Assembly: GCA_913043285.1 (NCBI GenBank)
Contig: CAJWML010000001.1
Location: 310,001-374,000, forward strand
DNA length: 64,000 bases
Direction of reading: 5' to 3'
Source: CAKZNE01 sp002695025
GTDB lineage: Bacteria > Bacteroidota > Bacteroidia > Flavobacteriales > Schleiferiaceae
Shown: positions 27,353-37,300 of the stretch, in pieces
Layout of the letters: each line of letters begins with the position of its first letter
How positions within the stretch are numbered: the first letter of the stretch is position 1
Notes under the pieces: generated by a model
What the model was told of the DNA's origin: nothing
What the model saw: only the letters and a program-made list of their open reading frames with translations
Databases searched by the model: none
Made by a program: the position numbers and the translations under genes

Positions 27353-29719
27353 TCAACTCCTTTGGAACCACCTGGAAAGCAAACCGCTACGTGAAGGTTT
27401 TTCTTCATAATACCCATAATTATAGCTTCTGCCCTTATCCACCTCATTGATCAATATGCTCATATTGGGCATTTTTTCCGAAACATACAGATCATTTATC
27501 CTATCCAGGTACTCGGTCTTGGAATACCCTTGCCGCACCACATAAAGATTCAGGTCAGACTCCTCTTTCAGGATGAGAGCATCTGTAACGAGGCCCACCG
27601 GTGGAGTATCTATAATGATATAATCAAAACGCTGCTTCAGATCATTAAAAAACTCTTTTCGCTTTTCATCTATTAACAGCTCGGCAGGATTAGGTGGAAT
27701 ACTGCCCGCATTGATCAAATAAAGGTTTTTCTGGGTAGTAGTCCGTATGATCTCGTCCATATCCGCATTACCAGACAGATAATGGCTAACCCCTTTATCG
27801 TTTTCAATTCCCAGGTAGTTATGCAACTGAGGCTTACGCATATCAAGCCCCAGCAAGATGGTTTGCTTGCCTGAAGCAGCCAGTACAGAAGCAAGGTTAA
27901 TGGCGCAAAAGGTTTTCCCCTCCTTGGCTACCGTTGAGGTAAGCATGATCACAAAGGGATACTTGTTCTTCTGGAAGAATGAGAGATTGGTCCTTATGAT
28001 ACGAAAGGACTCCGCTACCCCTGATTTAGGCTTTTCAGAAACTACAAAACGCACATCATGATAATGGGATTTGGGGATAAGTCCCATAACCGGCACTTGT
28101 GTGGCAGAAATCACACTGTCTTTATCCTTAATGGTGTCATTCAGGAAATCAACCAAAATAAAGCCTGATAAAGGAAGAAAAAGACCCAGTAAGAAAGCAG
28201 CCATGAATGCCCCCCTGCGTTTTGGCGCAATGGGAGATATGGGGTTTAGCATAGCCGGTTCTATCACTTTACAGTCAGGCGTATTGGATGACATGGTTAT
28301 AGCGGCCGAAGATCTTTTCTCCATTAAGAACAGGTAAATGTTCTCATTCAGCTTTAACAGACGATTGAGATTCACCAGCTTACGCTCGGTAATGGGTAAC
28401 TTCCGCACGTTAGCATCTATTTCATCTGCTCTGCTACGCAAATTGTTCAAAATGATCTTATTGGCACTGGACAGATTATCAATGCTCTCGTCCAGGGCCT
28501 TCATTACTTCTTTCTTACGGTTACGGATCTGGTTGAACACAGGGTTTTTGGTATTCCCATCCTGGATCAGTTTCGCTTCCGTGAGATAGAGGTCAATAAG
28601 AGATCTTACCAGCTCATTGACCACCTGGTCCTCAATGCCAAATGCGGAGGGTAGAATGAGGTTTTTCAGGCTACTATCTGCCCTCTCCTCCAAACTGGCC
28701 GAAAGGTAATTGTAATACTGCTGCATGACCTCGTATTTGGCCTTCTCAGATTCTACCTGGCTATATTTCTCTATGAGCAGTTTTCCCTCTATGCTCACAT
28801 CCGTCATTTGCTCTGAAGATTTAAACTCCTCCAGGTTCTTTTCCTTAACATCCAGTGAATCGGAAATAATAGCCAGTTGCCCATCAATAAATTCTACGGT
28901 ATTCTTAGCCACCTCGTTTTTATCCGCCAGGTCCTGATCAATATACTTTTCGATTAAAGTATTCATGAAGTCGATGGTCTTTTGAGGAAGCTCAGTTTTC
29001 ATCGACATCGTAAGAATGGAAGAGAAGGACTGTACTTCTCCAAACTGCAGTTTGCTTCTGTAAGAGTAGGCTGAATTATTGGTGTTTACCAAATGCACGA
29101 AATAGCCACGGTCAAAAGAAGCATGTTGCGCAAAGCTTTCGGATTTACGTATAACGAATGAAAAAGAACCGAGCTTGATCAATTCCCCGAAACCGGCCTT
29201 TTGATTAAGGACCTTTGCCGCATAGGGCTTTTCCGTTTTAATGTGAAACTCGTTCTCGTTCAGAAGCTGTATTTCAAACTCTATCCAGGTGGGTAGTTTT
29301 TCCTCGGTGCCACGGTCATATTCAAAAATAATGGGGCTGGTACCGTATACCTCTCTTTGTTGAAAGCCATTATCTTCTTTATAAACCACGTCAAAATCCA
29401 GAGCTTCAAGGGTGTTTTTTACCAACGGAAAGGATTTGAAGATGGCTGCCTTATCACTGATGTTGTTATACCGGTTGGAAAAGCGGCCTCCAAAAAGCAG
29501 GTCTCCGGGGTTCTCCCACTGGCTATTCTGCTTGATCAACACCTTGGCCTCTACGTTATACTGCTTGGGTATAAACTTTAAGTACACAAAAGCGAATACC
29601 ATACAAACGAATACGCTAAGCAGCATCCAGGGCCACTTCCTTAGATAGCGGACTATCGCTCCTTTAAGCCTGGAAACCTCCTGCCGGTTGGAACGCTCAA
29701 TTAACTCTTCTACTTCCAT
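27353..29719 (-). CDS. Wzc-like polysaccharide co-polymerase and bacterial tyrosine kinase
   Basis: 788 residues from ATG 29719, whose A overlaps the wza stop (TGATG); GTG at 29722 is the other possible start. Transmembrane helix ~31-49, a Wzz-type periplasmic domain with long coiled coil (~265-465), second helix ~505-525, then the cytoplasmic BY-kinase. Walker A is at 595-603 (STVAKEGKT), A' Asp626 in ILLGLDMRKP, Walker B IIIDTPP with Asp704. The C-terminal tail has a short tyrosine cluster (Tyr766, 768, 770, 771), the usual autophosphorylation site. It controls chain length and export together with the Wza-like lipoprotein. Confidence 0.93.
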   Translation of the reverse strand: MEVEELIERSNRQEVSRLKGAIVRYLRKWPWMLLSVFVCMVFAFVYLKFIPKQYNVEAKVLIKQNSQWENPGDLLFGGRFSNRYNNISDKAAIFKSFPLVKNTLEALDFDVVYKEDNGFQQREVYGTSPIIFEYDRGTEEKLPTWIEFEIQLLNENEFHIKTEKPYAAKVLNQKAGFGELIKLGSFSFVIRKSESFAQHASFDRGYFVHLVNTNNSAYSYRSKLQFGEVQSFSSILTMSMKTELPQKTIDFMNTLIEKYIDQDLADKNEVAKNTVEFIDGQLAIISDSLDVKEKNLEEFKSSEQMTDVSIEGKLLIEKYSQVESEKAKYEVMQQYYNYLSASLEERADSSLKNLILPSAFGIEDQVVNELVRSLIDLYLTEAKLIQDGNTKNPVFNQIRNRKKEVMKALDESIDNLSSANKIILNNLRSRADEIDANVRKLPITERKLVNLNRLLKLNENIYLFLMEKRSSAAITMSSNTPDCKVIEPAMLNPISPIAPKRRGAFMAAFLLGLFLPLSGFILVDFLNDTIKDKDSVISATQVPVMGLIPKSHYHDVRFVVSEKPKSGVAESFRIIRTNLSFFQKNKYPFVIMLTSTVAKEGKTFCAINLASVLAASGKQTILLGLDMRKPQLHNYLGIENDKGVSHYLSGNADMDEIIRTTTQKNLYLINAGSIPPNPAELLIDEKRKEFFNDLKQRFDYIIIDTPPVGLVTDALILKEESDLNLYVVRQGYSKTEYLDRINDLYVSEKMPNMSILINEVDKGRSYNYGYYEEKPSRSGLLSRWFQRS

Positions 29720-30525
29720 CACCTCGTTGATATTGAAATAATAGTGGCAATTGCTGTTATTACGGATAAAAACAACGGTATCGCATTATTATCACTGAAT
29801 TTCTTTACGTTCAAAGGAGTTACATGAATAACATCATCAGGATATACATAATAGAAAGGTGAGGCAATGAAATCCGGATCGGTCACGTCCACATAATGTA
29901 TGGTAATTTCATTGCCGCGTTTACGGATTATTTTAACGCTGCTCCTGTTGGCATAGTCCGTAAGATCACGGGCCTGACCCACTGCATCAAAAAAAGTGGG
30001 ATGATTGGTAATCAACTGGTAGGTACCTGGATTATTCACCTCTCCTAATACCGTTACATTGTAGTTCGTCATGAACACCTTAACGGATGGATTGGAGTAA
30101 TAACCTTTACTTTTTTCTTCGATAAAGGTTATAAGTTCCTGAATGGTCTTTCCTTCAGCCGGTATCTTACCTAATACGGGATAATCAATTTGCCCATCTT
30201 CGGTGACCAGGTAATCATGCACGGAAGGTCCTTGCTGCACAAGGTTATTCGTTTTGTCGCCCTGGGCAGCGATACCCGCGGTGGACTGGCTAAAAGAAAT
30301 GCTGGTCTCCGGATCGGTAACTTTTATATAAAAACGGTCTCCGGTTTTAATATGGTATTCCCAACTCTGAACCTGATGCTCGGTCTTACCCCCTTCCTCA
30401 GCTTCTACATAAACGATTTTTTTAGTTGGAATACACCCGGTAAATACCAGGAACACAGTGCTTATGAATAAAAAAAACGGCAGCGAAAACCGGTTTTTAC
30501 CCCTGGTTAAAAGTTTGTGAATCAT
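29719..30525 (-). CDS. Wza-like polysaccharide export lipoprotein
   Basis: 268 residues. A hydrophobic signal (SLPFFLFISTVFLVFTG) ends in a lipobox with Cys31, so it is an outer-membrane lipoprotein. Next come the polysaccharide export domain (YHIKTGDRFYIKVTDPE, GQIDYPVLGKIPAEGKT) and an SLBB domain (NYNVTVLGEVNNPGTYQL). A C-terminal hydrophobic helix (AIPLFLSVITAIATIISI) may cross the outer membrane as in Wza. It would form the export channel contacted by the Wzc-like kinase, whose gene starts on its stop codon. It is the first gene of the locus; no other gene lies between it and the start of the operon at ~30560. Confidence 0.92.
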   Translation of the reverse strand: MIHKLLTRGKNRFSLPFFLFISTVFLVFTGCIPTKKIVYVEAEEGGKTEHQVQSWEYHIKTGDRFYIKVTDPETSISFSQSTAGIAAQGDKTNNLVQQGPSVHDYLVTEDGQIDYPVLGKIPAEGKTIQELITFIEEKSKGYYSNPSVKVFMTNYNVTVLGEVNNPGTYQLITNHPTFFDAVGQARDLTDYANRSSVKIIRKRGNEITIHYVDVTDPDFIASPFYYVYPDDVIHVTPLNVKKFSDNNAIPLFLSVITAIATIISISTR

Positions 30526-30556
30526 TCAAATGCGAATAAAAAATCTTTCCAAGGGT

Positions 30557-30565
30557 CAAAAGTTA
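30557..30565 (-). promoter_or_regulatory. Weak Bacteroidota-type -7 element ahead of the polysaccharide operon
   Basis: On the minus strand the sequence TAACTTTTG sits ~30 bases before the wza start codon. It resembles the Bacteroidota -7 consensus TAnnTTTG with one extra T. I do not see a convincing -33 TTG at the usual distance, so this is a candidate only. Confidence 0.25.
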
Positions 30566-30687
30566 GTATTAATCCTGCAGATAACCCCGTCCCACCCTTA
30601 TGAGACCGGCTAAAGTAGAAAGATTAATTTTAAAAATCATCGTTCTAAAAGCACCTCATCACTTCTATACCAGAGGTATATTCATAA

Positions 30688-30713
30688 AAGCGCCTACCCT
30701 GAGGCAGGCGCTT
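30688..30713 (-). terminator. Rho-independent terminator of the M43 protease gene
   Basis: An 8 bp perfect stem (AAGCGCCT/AGGCGCTT) with an inner CC/GG pair, starting 25 bases after the stop of the protease gene and followed on the minus strand by TTTTA. It separates this gene from the polysaccharide operon promoter. Confidence 0.75.
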
Positions 30714-30737
30714 AACACACATATTCAGGTGCTGCTA

Positions 30738-32921
30738 TCAGCGAAGTAATTCGGTTACCATGACGGTATCATCGCCCAGTATAAGAACCACCTGGTACAA
30801 CTGTTGACGAAGCCTGGAAACATCCAGCTCCAGTTCATTAGTCCCCTGGCCCAGGCTTATCTCCTCCCGGTAAGCCACCTTGCCATCCACACCCAGCAAG
30901 GTAATAAGCCCTGAGGTGGTACCACTTTGATTGTCTATCTCCAGGTTTACAATGTGCCCGGTAACCGGATTGGGGTAGATCTCAAGACGAGATGCAGACC
31001 GAGCCGAAACATCCGCTAAAGCAGACTCACCCGCATCGGCTCCGCCCGTACCGTCAATACGGATATTGTCAATGGCCATATCACTAGTATAACTGGTTCC
31101 GGTGGTCCCTTCAAAACGGAGGAGTATCGTTTGTCCGTCATACGAAGAAAGGTCCACGTTAGCCGTATTCCAGCTGTCCCCCAGGTTCCCGCTTTGGGTC
31201 CATTCCTGTACCCAGGAGGAGCCCCCGTTGGTGCTTACATACACCCTGAGGATTCCCATGGCTGTGCCATACATGTGGTAGCCAAATTCCAGTTCACTAT
31301 CGGTGAGATCCGTTAGATACACATCAGGGCTTACCAAATTAGCCACCTTGGAAGGGTAATTCGGGCTGCTGGCCTCTGTGTACACATAGTAATCACCACT
31401 CTGCCCATCCGAAGGGCCGGTGCTTGAAGAAGAGGTACCTCCGGCATCACGTGTCCAGTCCATATCATCACCCGAAGGATTGTTCCAAACACCCAGGCCA
31501 CTTTCAAAACCTTCAATGTAGGGGAAGGTATTGATGACCGAAGTGTTTTCATCACTTTCGCGGATACTTATATTATCAATGGCCATATCGCTGGTAAAAC
31601 TGGTCCCGGTAGTGCCACGGAAACGGAGCAGTATCTGTTGCCCGTGGTAGTCCGCCAGGCTCACCTCTGCCGTATTCCACACATTACCCAGATTACCGGA
31701 CTCAGACCATACCGATGTCCAGGATGAACCATCATTGGTGCTTACTGAAACATCCATGGTACCCATGCTGGCCCCATACATGTGATAACCAAATTCCAGT
31801 ACTGGATTATTAATAGGGTCAAGGTCAATACCGGGACTTACAAAGTCTGCCACTTTAGAGGGGTAATTGGGACTGCTGGCTTCGATATACATATACCAGG
31901 TGCTACCCTGCCCGGAAGATGGGCCGGTACTGGAGGAGGTTGTACCGCTGGCATCACGTGTCCAGTCCATATCATCACCACTTTGGTTACTCCAGCCTCC
32001 CAATCCGCTTTCAAAGCCTTCGGAGTACGGAAAGGTGGCAATTATAGATCCATCCAGGAGATAAGCCCGGTCGGAGTTCAGGCTTGCCACTATGGCATTT
32101 TGCTGCTCGTTACTCCAATCCGTTCTGCATGATTTCCGGGAATAGGACATGATGTTATTGGGATCAGGAGCGTAGGAGTCGCCATTAGCATCGGTAGCCG
32201 TTCCGGTATATACGCAGGAAGAATTTACCAAACCAGAGATATTGGGATCCGCGGGAGTGTCACAGAAAAGGTCACCGGCATAGGTACAGTTGGAGCCATC
32301 CACCCGTTCATTGCCCCCCTGGTGGGTGTGGAAAACAGAGAAATAATGGCCCAACTCGTGAGCGGTGGTTGAGCCGTTCTGCGAGCAGGACGTCTGGATC
32401 ACTACACGGTTATCGTTAATTCCACCATTGGGGAACTTGGCGTAACCGCAAATACTGCTGCTTCCACTCAGTATGGATTTGAACACAAAAATGTTGATCA
32501 CATTGGCTACTTCATAGGAAGGAAGCAAATAGTCATCGGATTTATTCCATTGCGTATTCCAGGTTGTGTTATCAATGTATATCTCCGGGCTGGCTTCATA
32601 AAAGCCCATGTTCATGGGGGCGTAGGCCCCATTCAGTTCATTGAGAACGTTCTGCTTTTGAGTACTGCTAAGGGCCGGGCTGCTGCCATCATCATTACGG
32701 CCGATGATGAACTGTACAGGGAGAGTTGAAGCGGCCAGTGTTTTGCCCTGAAGGGGCCTCTCACGCAGGTCTTTCACCCGCTCCTGCATTTTCTCGTAAA
32801 AACCTTCCGGAACTTCCGTACCGCAGGGTTCCGGTTCATTCTGGGCATTAAGGGCACCTGCCCATGCCAGGGCAAGGCATAGGAAAGCCCCGGCCCGTAA
32901 AGAGTAGAGTTTGCGTTTCAT
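30738..32921 (-). CDS. Secreted M43-type zinc metalloprotease with two MAM domains and T9SS sorting domain
   Basis: 727 residues. Signal peptide ~1-26 (cleavage after LNAQ). The catalytic domain (~65-290) has HELGHYFSVFH at 188-198, giving zinc ligands His188, His192 and His198 with Glu189 as base; the metzincin position normally Gly is Ser195. A Met-turn NIMSY lies at 256-260. This is the pregnancy-associated plasma protein-A (M43) family. Two tandem MAM-like repeats follow (~297-453 and ~466-622), sharing FESGLG, DDMDWTRDA and TSDMAIDNI. The end (~645-727, LEIYPNP start) is a type A T9SS sorting domain. It is therefore an extracellular or surface protease. Single gene with its own terminator. 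Confidence 0.92.
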   Translation of the reverse strand: MKRKLYSLRAGAFLCLALAWAGALNAQNEPEPCGTEVPEGFYEKMQERVKDLRERPLQGKTLAASTLPVQFIIGRNDDGSSPALSSTQKQNVLNELNGAYAPMNMGFYEASPEIYIDNTTWNTQWNKSDDYLLPSYEVANVINIFVFKSILSGSSSICGYAKFPNGGINDNRVVIQTSCSQNGSTTAHELGHYFSVFHTHQGGNERVDGSNCTYAGDLFCDTPADPNISGLVNSSCVYTGTATDANGDSYAPDPNNIMSYSRKSCRTDWSNEQQNAIVASLNSDRAYLLDGSIIATFPYSEGFESGLGGWSNQSGDDMDWTRDASGTTSSSTGPSSGQGSTWYMYIEASSPNYPSKVADFVSPGIDLDPINNPVLEFGYHMYGASMGTMDVSVSTNDGSSWTSVWSESGNLGNVWNTAEVSLADYHGQQILLRFRGTTGTSFTSDMAIDNISIRESDENTSVINTFPYIEGFESGLGVWNNPSGDDMDWTRDAGGTSSSSTGPSDGQSGDYYVYTEASSPNYPSKVANLVSPDVYLTDLTDSELEFGYHMYGTAMGILRVYVSTNGGSSWVQEWTQSGNLGDSWNTANVDLSSYDGQTILLRFEGTTGTSYTSDMAIDNIRIDGTGGADAGESALADVSARSASRLEIYPNPVTGHIVNLEIDNQSGTTSGLITLLGVDGKVAYREEISLGQGTNELELDVSRLRQQLYQVVLILGDDTVMVTELLR

Positions 32922-32926
32922 AAAAA

Positions 32927-32955
32927 GTAGAGTTTAAATGTTTCATTAACTCTAC
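32927..32955 (-). promoter_or_regulatory. Inverted repeat in the M43 leader
   Basis: GTAGAGTT (32927-32934) and AACTCTAC (32948-32955) form an 8 bp inverted repeat immediately upstream of the protease start; the half site GTAGAGTTT recurs at 32904-32912 inside the first codons. It could be an operator or a 5' leader hairpin. Nothing else in the 178-base gap up to 33099 stands out. Confidence 0.25.
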
Positions 32956-33099
32956 CAATTTAACTTTTTCCGGGCATGATCTCGTTTTTTTGGGGTACCA
33001 AAAATTCAGCCTACACACTCATTTTCAAAGGTTTTTGAAACTAATAGATTTCATTAATCCATATTTGCAGGCTTTGTAATTCAACAACATTTTTTCGCT

Positions 33100-34290
33100 T
33101 TAATGCGAATGCTCTGCTTCACCTTTTTTCATTTCAGCCACCAGGTAATAGGCATTATTAAGGGCAAATTGTGAATTGACTTCCACGCTGTCCGGCAACT
33201 CAACTGTCACCCAACCATTGCTATGGTTACCCACAACAACAGTTACAGGAGTAAATCTCCACCCGTTCTCTTCACGGCTGGCTGTAAATGCTATATATCC
33301 TTCTCCTTCACGGGTAATAGCACTTTCCAGAAGAGCCTTGCCCATAGAGCTATCGGTCATTACTTCCCCGCTTATGTACATACCAGGGATGAGGTTACCG
33401 CTTTTGTTTTCAATTTCTGCATGAACATGAACAGCCTTGGGGTACTGCTCAAACTTTTTACCCACCGAATAAATGCGCGCATACAATTCTTTGCCCGGCA
33501 TACTTTCTACCTTAAAGCGTACCCGCTGATCCTTCTTTACACGGTGTACATCTTTTTCAAATACCATAAGATCTGCGTGAATATGTTCCACATTCACAAT
33601 CTCAAAGAGGTCTTTCTGAGGTTCTACGTACTGCCCGGTTTTCACTTCTACGCTGGTGATAGACCCATCAATAGGACTTAATACCGGCACCTGATCGTAA
33701 AAATTACCTTCACGAATGCGGGCCGGGTTCAGGCCAAGCTGGAGGAGCTGCCCTTCATAGCTTTTAACCATCGCCTGGGCCGAGCGAAAATCCGCTTCGG
33801 TTTGCTGGTAGTTCTTCCCGGAACTTACCTCCTCCTCATACAGCTTTTTTTGCCTTTGGTAGTCCTTCTCCAGGAATTTATGGCGGTTATAGGCCTCCAG
33901 GTAATTACTTTGCAGCAGGGTAAGGTTTGGGTGCGATAAATAAGCCAATACCTGGCCTTTTTGAACATCATCTCCTTCTATCACCTGAATGGACACCACA
34001 TTAGCCCCGAGTATAGCCGTTACTGCGGCCTCATTTTGCGGGGGCACTTCCAGGTTCCCATTTACCTGTACCGTGGCCGAAAGACTCCTTTTGGGTAAAG
34101 CGCCTACCTTCATCCCCAAGGCATCAAACTGGGCCTGGGAAAGGTGTACTGCTTCTTCTTCATCACTGTGGTGATCATCCTGGTCATCGTGTGCATGTTC
34201 GCCATGCTGGTGATCATGTTCTTTATGATCACAGGCTACCGGGCCGAACAATAGCATCACAATTATTACTAAACGTATATCGGGTTTCAT
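33100..34290 (-). CDS. CusB/CzcB-type periplasmic adaptor of heavy-metal RND pump
   Basis: 396 residues. Lipoprotein signal with Cys20 (FGPVAC), then a His/Asp-rich segment at ~21-48 (DHKEHDHQHGEHAHDD) expected to bind metal ions. The body shows the adaptor layout: barrel-sandwich hybrid halves (LGANVVSIQVIEGDDVQKG; VLSPIDGSITSVEVKTGQYV) flanking an alpha-hairpin (~115-185), then a beta-barrel and membrane-proximal domain. It links the inner-membrane RND pump to the outer-membrane channel. The gene lies 10 bases downstream of the CusA-TolC fusion. Metal specificity (Cu, Zn, Co, Cd, Ni) cannot be fixed from sequence. Confidence 0.92.
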   Translation of the reverse strand: MKPDIRLVIIVMLLFGPVACDHKEHDHQHGEHAHDDQDDHHSDEEEAVHLSQAQFDALGMKVGALPKRSLSATVQVNGNLEVPPQNEAAVTAILGANVVSIQVIEGDDVQKGQVLAYLSHPNLTLLQSNYLEAYNRHKFLEKDYQRQKKLYEEEVSSGKNYQQTEADFRSAQAMVKSYEGQLLQLGLNPARIREGNFYDQVPVLSPIDGSITSVEVKTGQYVEPQKDLFEIVNVEHIHADLMVFEKDVHRVKKDQRVRFKVESMPGKELYARIYSVGKKFEQYPKAVHVHAEIENKSGNLIPGMYISGEVMTDSSMGKALLESAITREGEGYIAFTASREENGWRFTPVTVVVGNHSNGWVTVELPDSVEVNSQFALNNAYYLVAEMKKGEAEHSH

Positions 34291-34300
34291 TTAATTATTT

Positions 34301-37300
34301 TTAAGGTTTGTTTGTATCAAGGTAAAATTCTAGTTCAGAGCGGGCCTGCAGGTAATGCAGTTGGGTTTCCATAGCATCCAACTCCGTTTGCAAGGCTTCT
34401 CTTAGGTTCTGTATGAAAGCCGTGTAATCCAGCTCGCCTTCCTGGAAAGCCAGAACAGAACCCTTCCTTTGTTCACGGGCCAGGGGCAGGGTTTCCTCTC
34501 TGCAAAATGACCACGATTCCTGCCATTTCAAATATTCCTGTCGCAAGTTCCTATAGCGGGTTTGGAACTCCAGCTGTTTCTGCAGGAACTCCTGTTCAGC
34601 TATTTGCTGCTTCAGGCGTGCTGACTGGGCAGCCCCCTGCTCTTCCATAAAAAACAACGGAATGGTAACCCCCACCTGGTATTGGTAGTAGCCACCCTGC
34701 CCGGCTATTTGCTGAATACCGTATTGTGCGTTTAACTTAGGGAGGAAGCTTGCATTGGCTACCCTGCGCTCGGCATTGGCAAGTTCTACTCTTTGAAAGG
34801 CTTCTGCCAAGGCCGGATGCCTTAAAGGAGCATCCGTCCAGACCAATGGCTTGTCCCACAGTCCGGTTTGTTCAGGCTCCACCGTATAAAAAGTGTCGCT
34901 CACCAGCCAAAGATTGAGCCGGTATAAAGCCGACCCGAAATCATATTCCACCTGCTTTTTCTGCAAGGCAATCCGCTTTACCTGGTTAGATGCCGCCAGG
35001 TAAGCCAGCCGGGAGGTTTCCTCCGATTCATAGCGCAAGCGGGCTCCTTTCTCAAAGCTTTGGTATACCGAGTCCAACTGCCGATATAAGACCGCTTTAC
35101 GGTAAAGCATATACGCCTCGGCATAGGCCAGTTTCACCTGCCTGCTCACTTCCAGTTCACTAAGGTCCAGGGCCGTTTCAGCCAACGCCACTCTTTGACT
35201 GCCGGCTCTAAGTTGTGGAGCCACTCCGAAAACATTCATATTTTGCTGCTGAACACCAAGGGTGGTATACACGCCATTTCCATCAGGTCCGATTTCCTCT
35301 CCCCCGGTAAACACCTGCGTTTTTCCCAGGTTCCACGCAGTTTTCCTCAAAGCTTCCTGGTTCTCCACTTCCAGGCGGGAGGCTTTAAGTTGGGGGTAAT
35401 TTTCCACTGCCATTTTCAATGCCCCTTCAAGGGATAAAGAAGGAATAGAATCCATATTCTGAGCACGCATAAGGTTGGGGGACAATAAACCAATAACCAG
35501 GATGAGAACAGCCACAGGAGTTTTCAACCGGGTACTTTCCCTCCTTTCGATCCATTGGTACAAAACCGGCAGCACAAACAAGGTAAGCAATGTGGAGGTT
35601 AGCAAGCCCCCTATAACTACCGTTGCCAGTGGACGTTGCACCTCCGCACCGGATGAAGTGGACAGCGCCATGGGCAGGAATCCGAGAATATCGGTAAGTG
35701 CCGTCAATAAAATAGGTCTTATCCTACGCCTGGCACCTTTACGGATCCGCTGATCTACATTGGTTTCACCATCTTCCTTCAGTTCATTCCAGCCACTGAT
35801 GAGTACCAGTCCGTTGAGCACCGCTACTCCAAAAAGGACAATGAAGCCCACGCCTGCCGAAATGCTGAAAGGCATACCCCGCACCCAAAGTGAGAAAACC
35901 CCACCTACAGCAGCCAGGGGAATAGCGATATAGATCATGAGACTCTGTTTAACAGAGCGTAGTGCAAAGAAGATGAGTATAAAGATCAAGGCCAGCGCCA
36001 GGGGAACCACCAATTGCAACCTGTTGGTAGCCCGCTCCAGGTTTTCAAAAGCACCTCCGTAACGAATGTAATAGCCGGCCGGCAGATCCAGTTGCTCGTC
36101 CAGTTTTTGGCGAATGTCCTGCACCAGTGATTTTACATCCCTACCTCTCACGTTAACCCCAACATACGTCCTGCGGTTGGTATTATCACGGCTTATCTGC
36201 ATGGGGCCAGGTTCATAATTGATATGGGCTACTTCCTTCAAAGGAATCTGTGCTCCCTCCGCGGTGTTGACGTACAACTGCTTCAGGTCATCAATATCCC
36301 CACGACTTCCGGAACCCAGGCGCACCACCAGGTCGAAACGTTTCTCGCCTTCAAAAATGACACCGGCCTTTCCTCCGGCAAAGGCAGTTTCAATAAGGCG
36401 GTTCAAGTCACTTATATTAAGGCCGTACTGGGCTAGCTTATTGCGCTGGTAATCCACCGTGATCTGTGGAAGGCCGGTCGTAGCCTCAACTTTCATATCC
36501 CCCACTCCATCTACAGTGGCAATGATCCTCCCCATTTCCTCCGCTTTCCGGGCTAAAATATCCAGGTCTTCCCCGTACAGTTTTACGGCTACGTCTTCCC
36601 GTACCCCGGTAAGTAGCTCATTGAAACGCATTTCTATGGGTTGAGTAAATTCATAGTTCACACCCGGGATCAGGTTTACCGTTTCCTTCATTTTGGCAAT
36701 GAGTTCCTCCTTGCTATGAGCCGAGGTCCATTCGCTGCGCGGCTTCAGGATCACGAATATATCCGCGATATCCATAGGCATAGGATCAGTAGGGACATCC
36801 GCCACCCCGATTCGGCTCATAATATGCTTCACTTCCGGGAAACCAGCCTTTATCAAACGCTCTATTTTAGTAGTGGTTTCAATGGTTTCCGAGAGAGAAC
36901 TTCCCGGCTTGAGGATAGCATGAAAGGCCATATCTCCTTCGTCCAGTTGCGGGATGAACTCCGCCCCCATCCTGGAAAAAGTAAAGATGGCGGCCACCAT
37001 AAGCACCAGGGCAGAACCTATGATCCACCCCTGCTTTTTCAATGCTCTTTGCAAACCTCTTTCATAGTGATTCTCCAGCCACTGTACCAGGCGGTCGCCC
37101 CAGGAAGCTCTTTGTTTCTTTGATACCCGTAGGAAGAGGGAAGACATCATGGGAACGTAGGTAAGACACAGGAGCATAGCTCCCAACATGGCAAACATGA
37201 AAGTAAGCGCCATCGGCTGGAACATTTTACCCTCCACGCCTTGAAGGAACAGGATCGGAAGAAAAACGATCAGGATGATCAGCTGCCCGAAGAAAGCCGA

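Noticed and set aside
3014..30525. Lasso-peptide cluster
   Set aside because: AsnB homologues, an NTP_transf_5-like protein and an ABC exporter are present, but no B-type leader peptidase, PqqD-like protein or plausible precursor. The full set of Wza, Wzc, Wzx, Wzi and glycosyltransferases indicates a polysaccharide.
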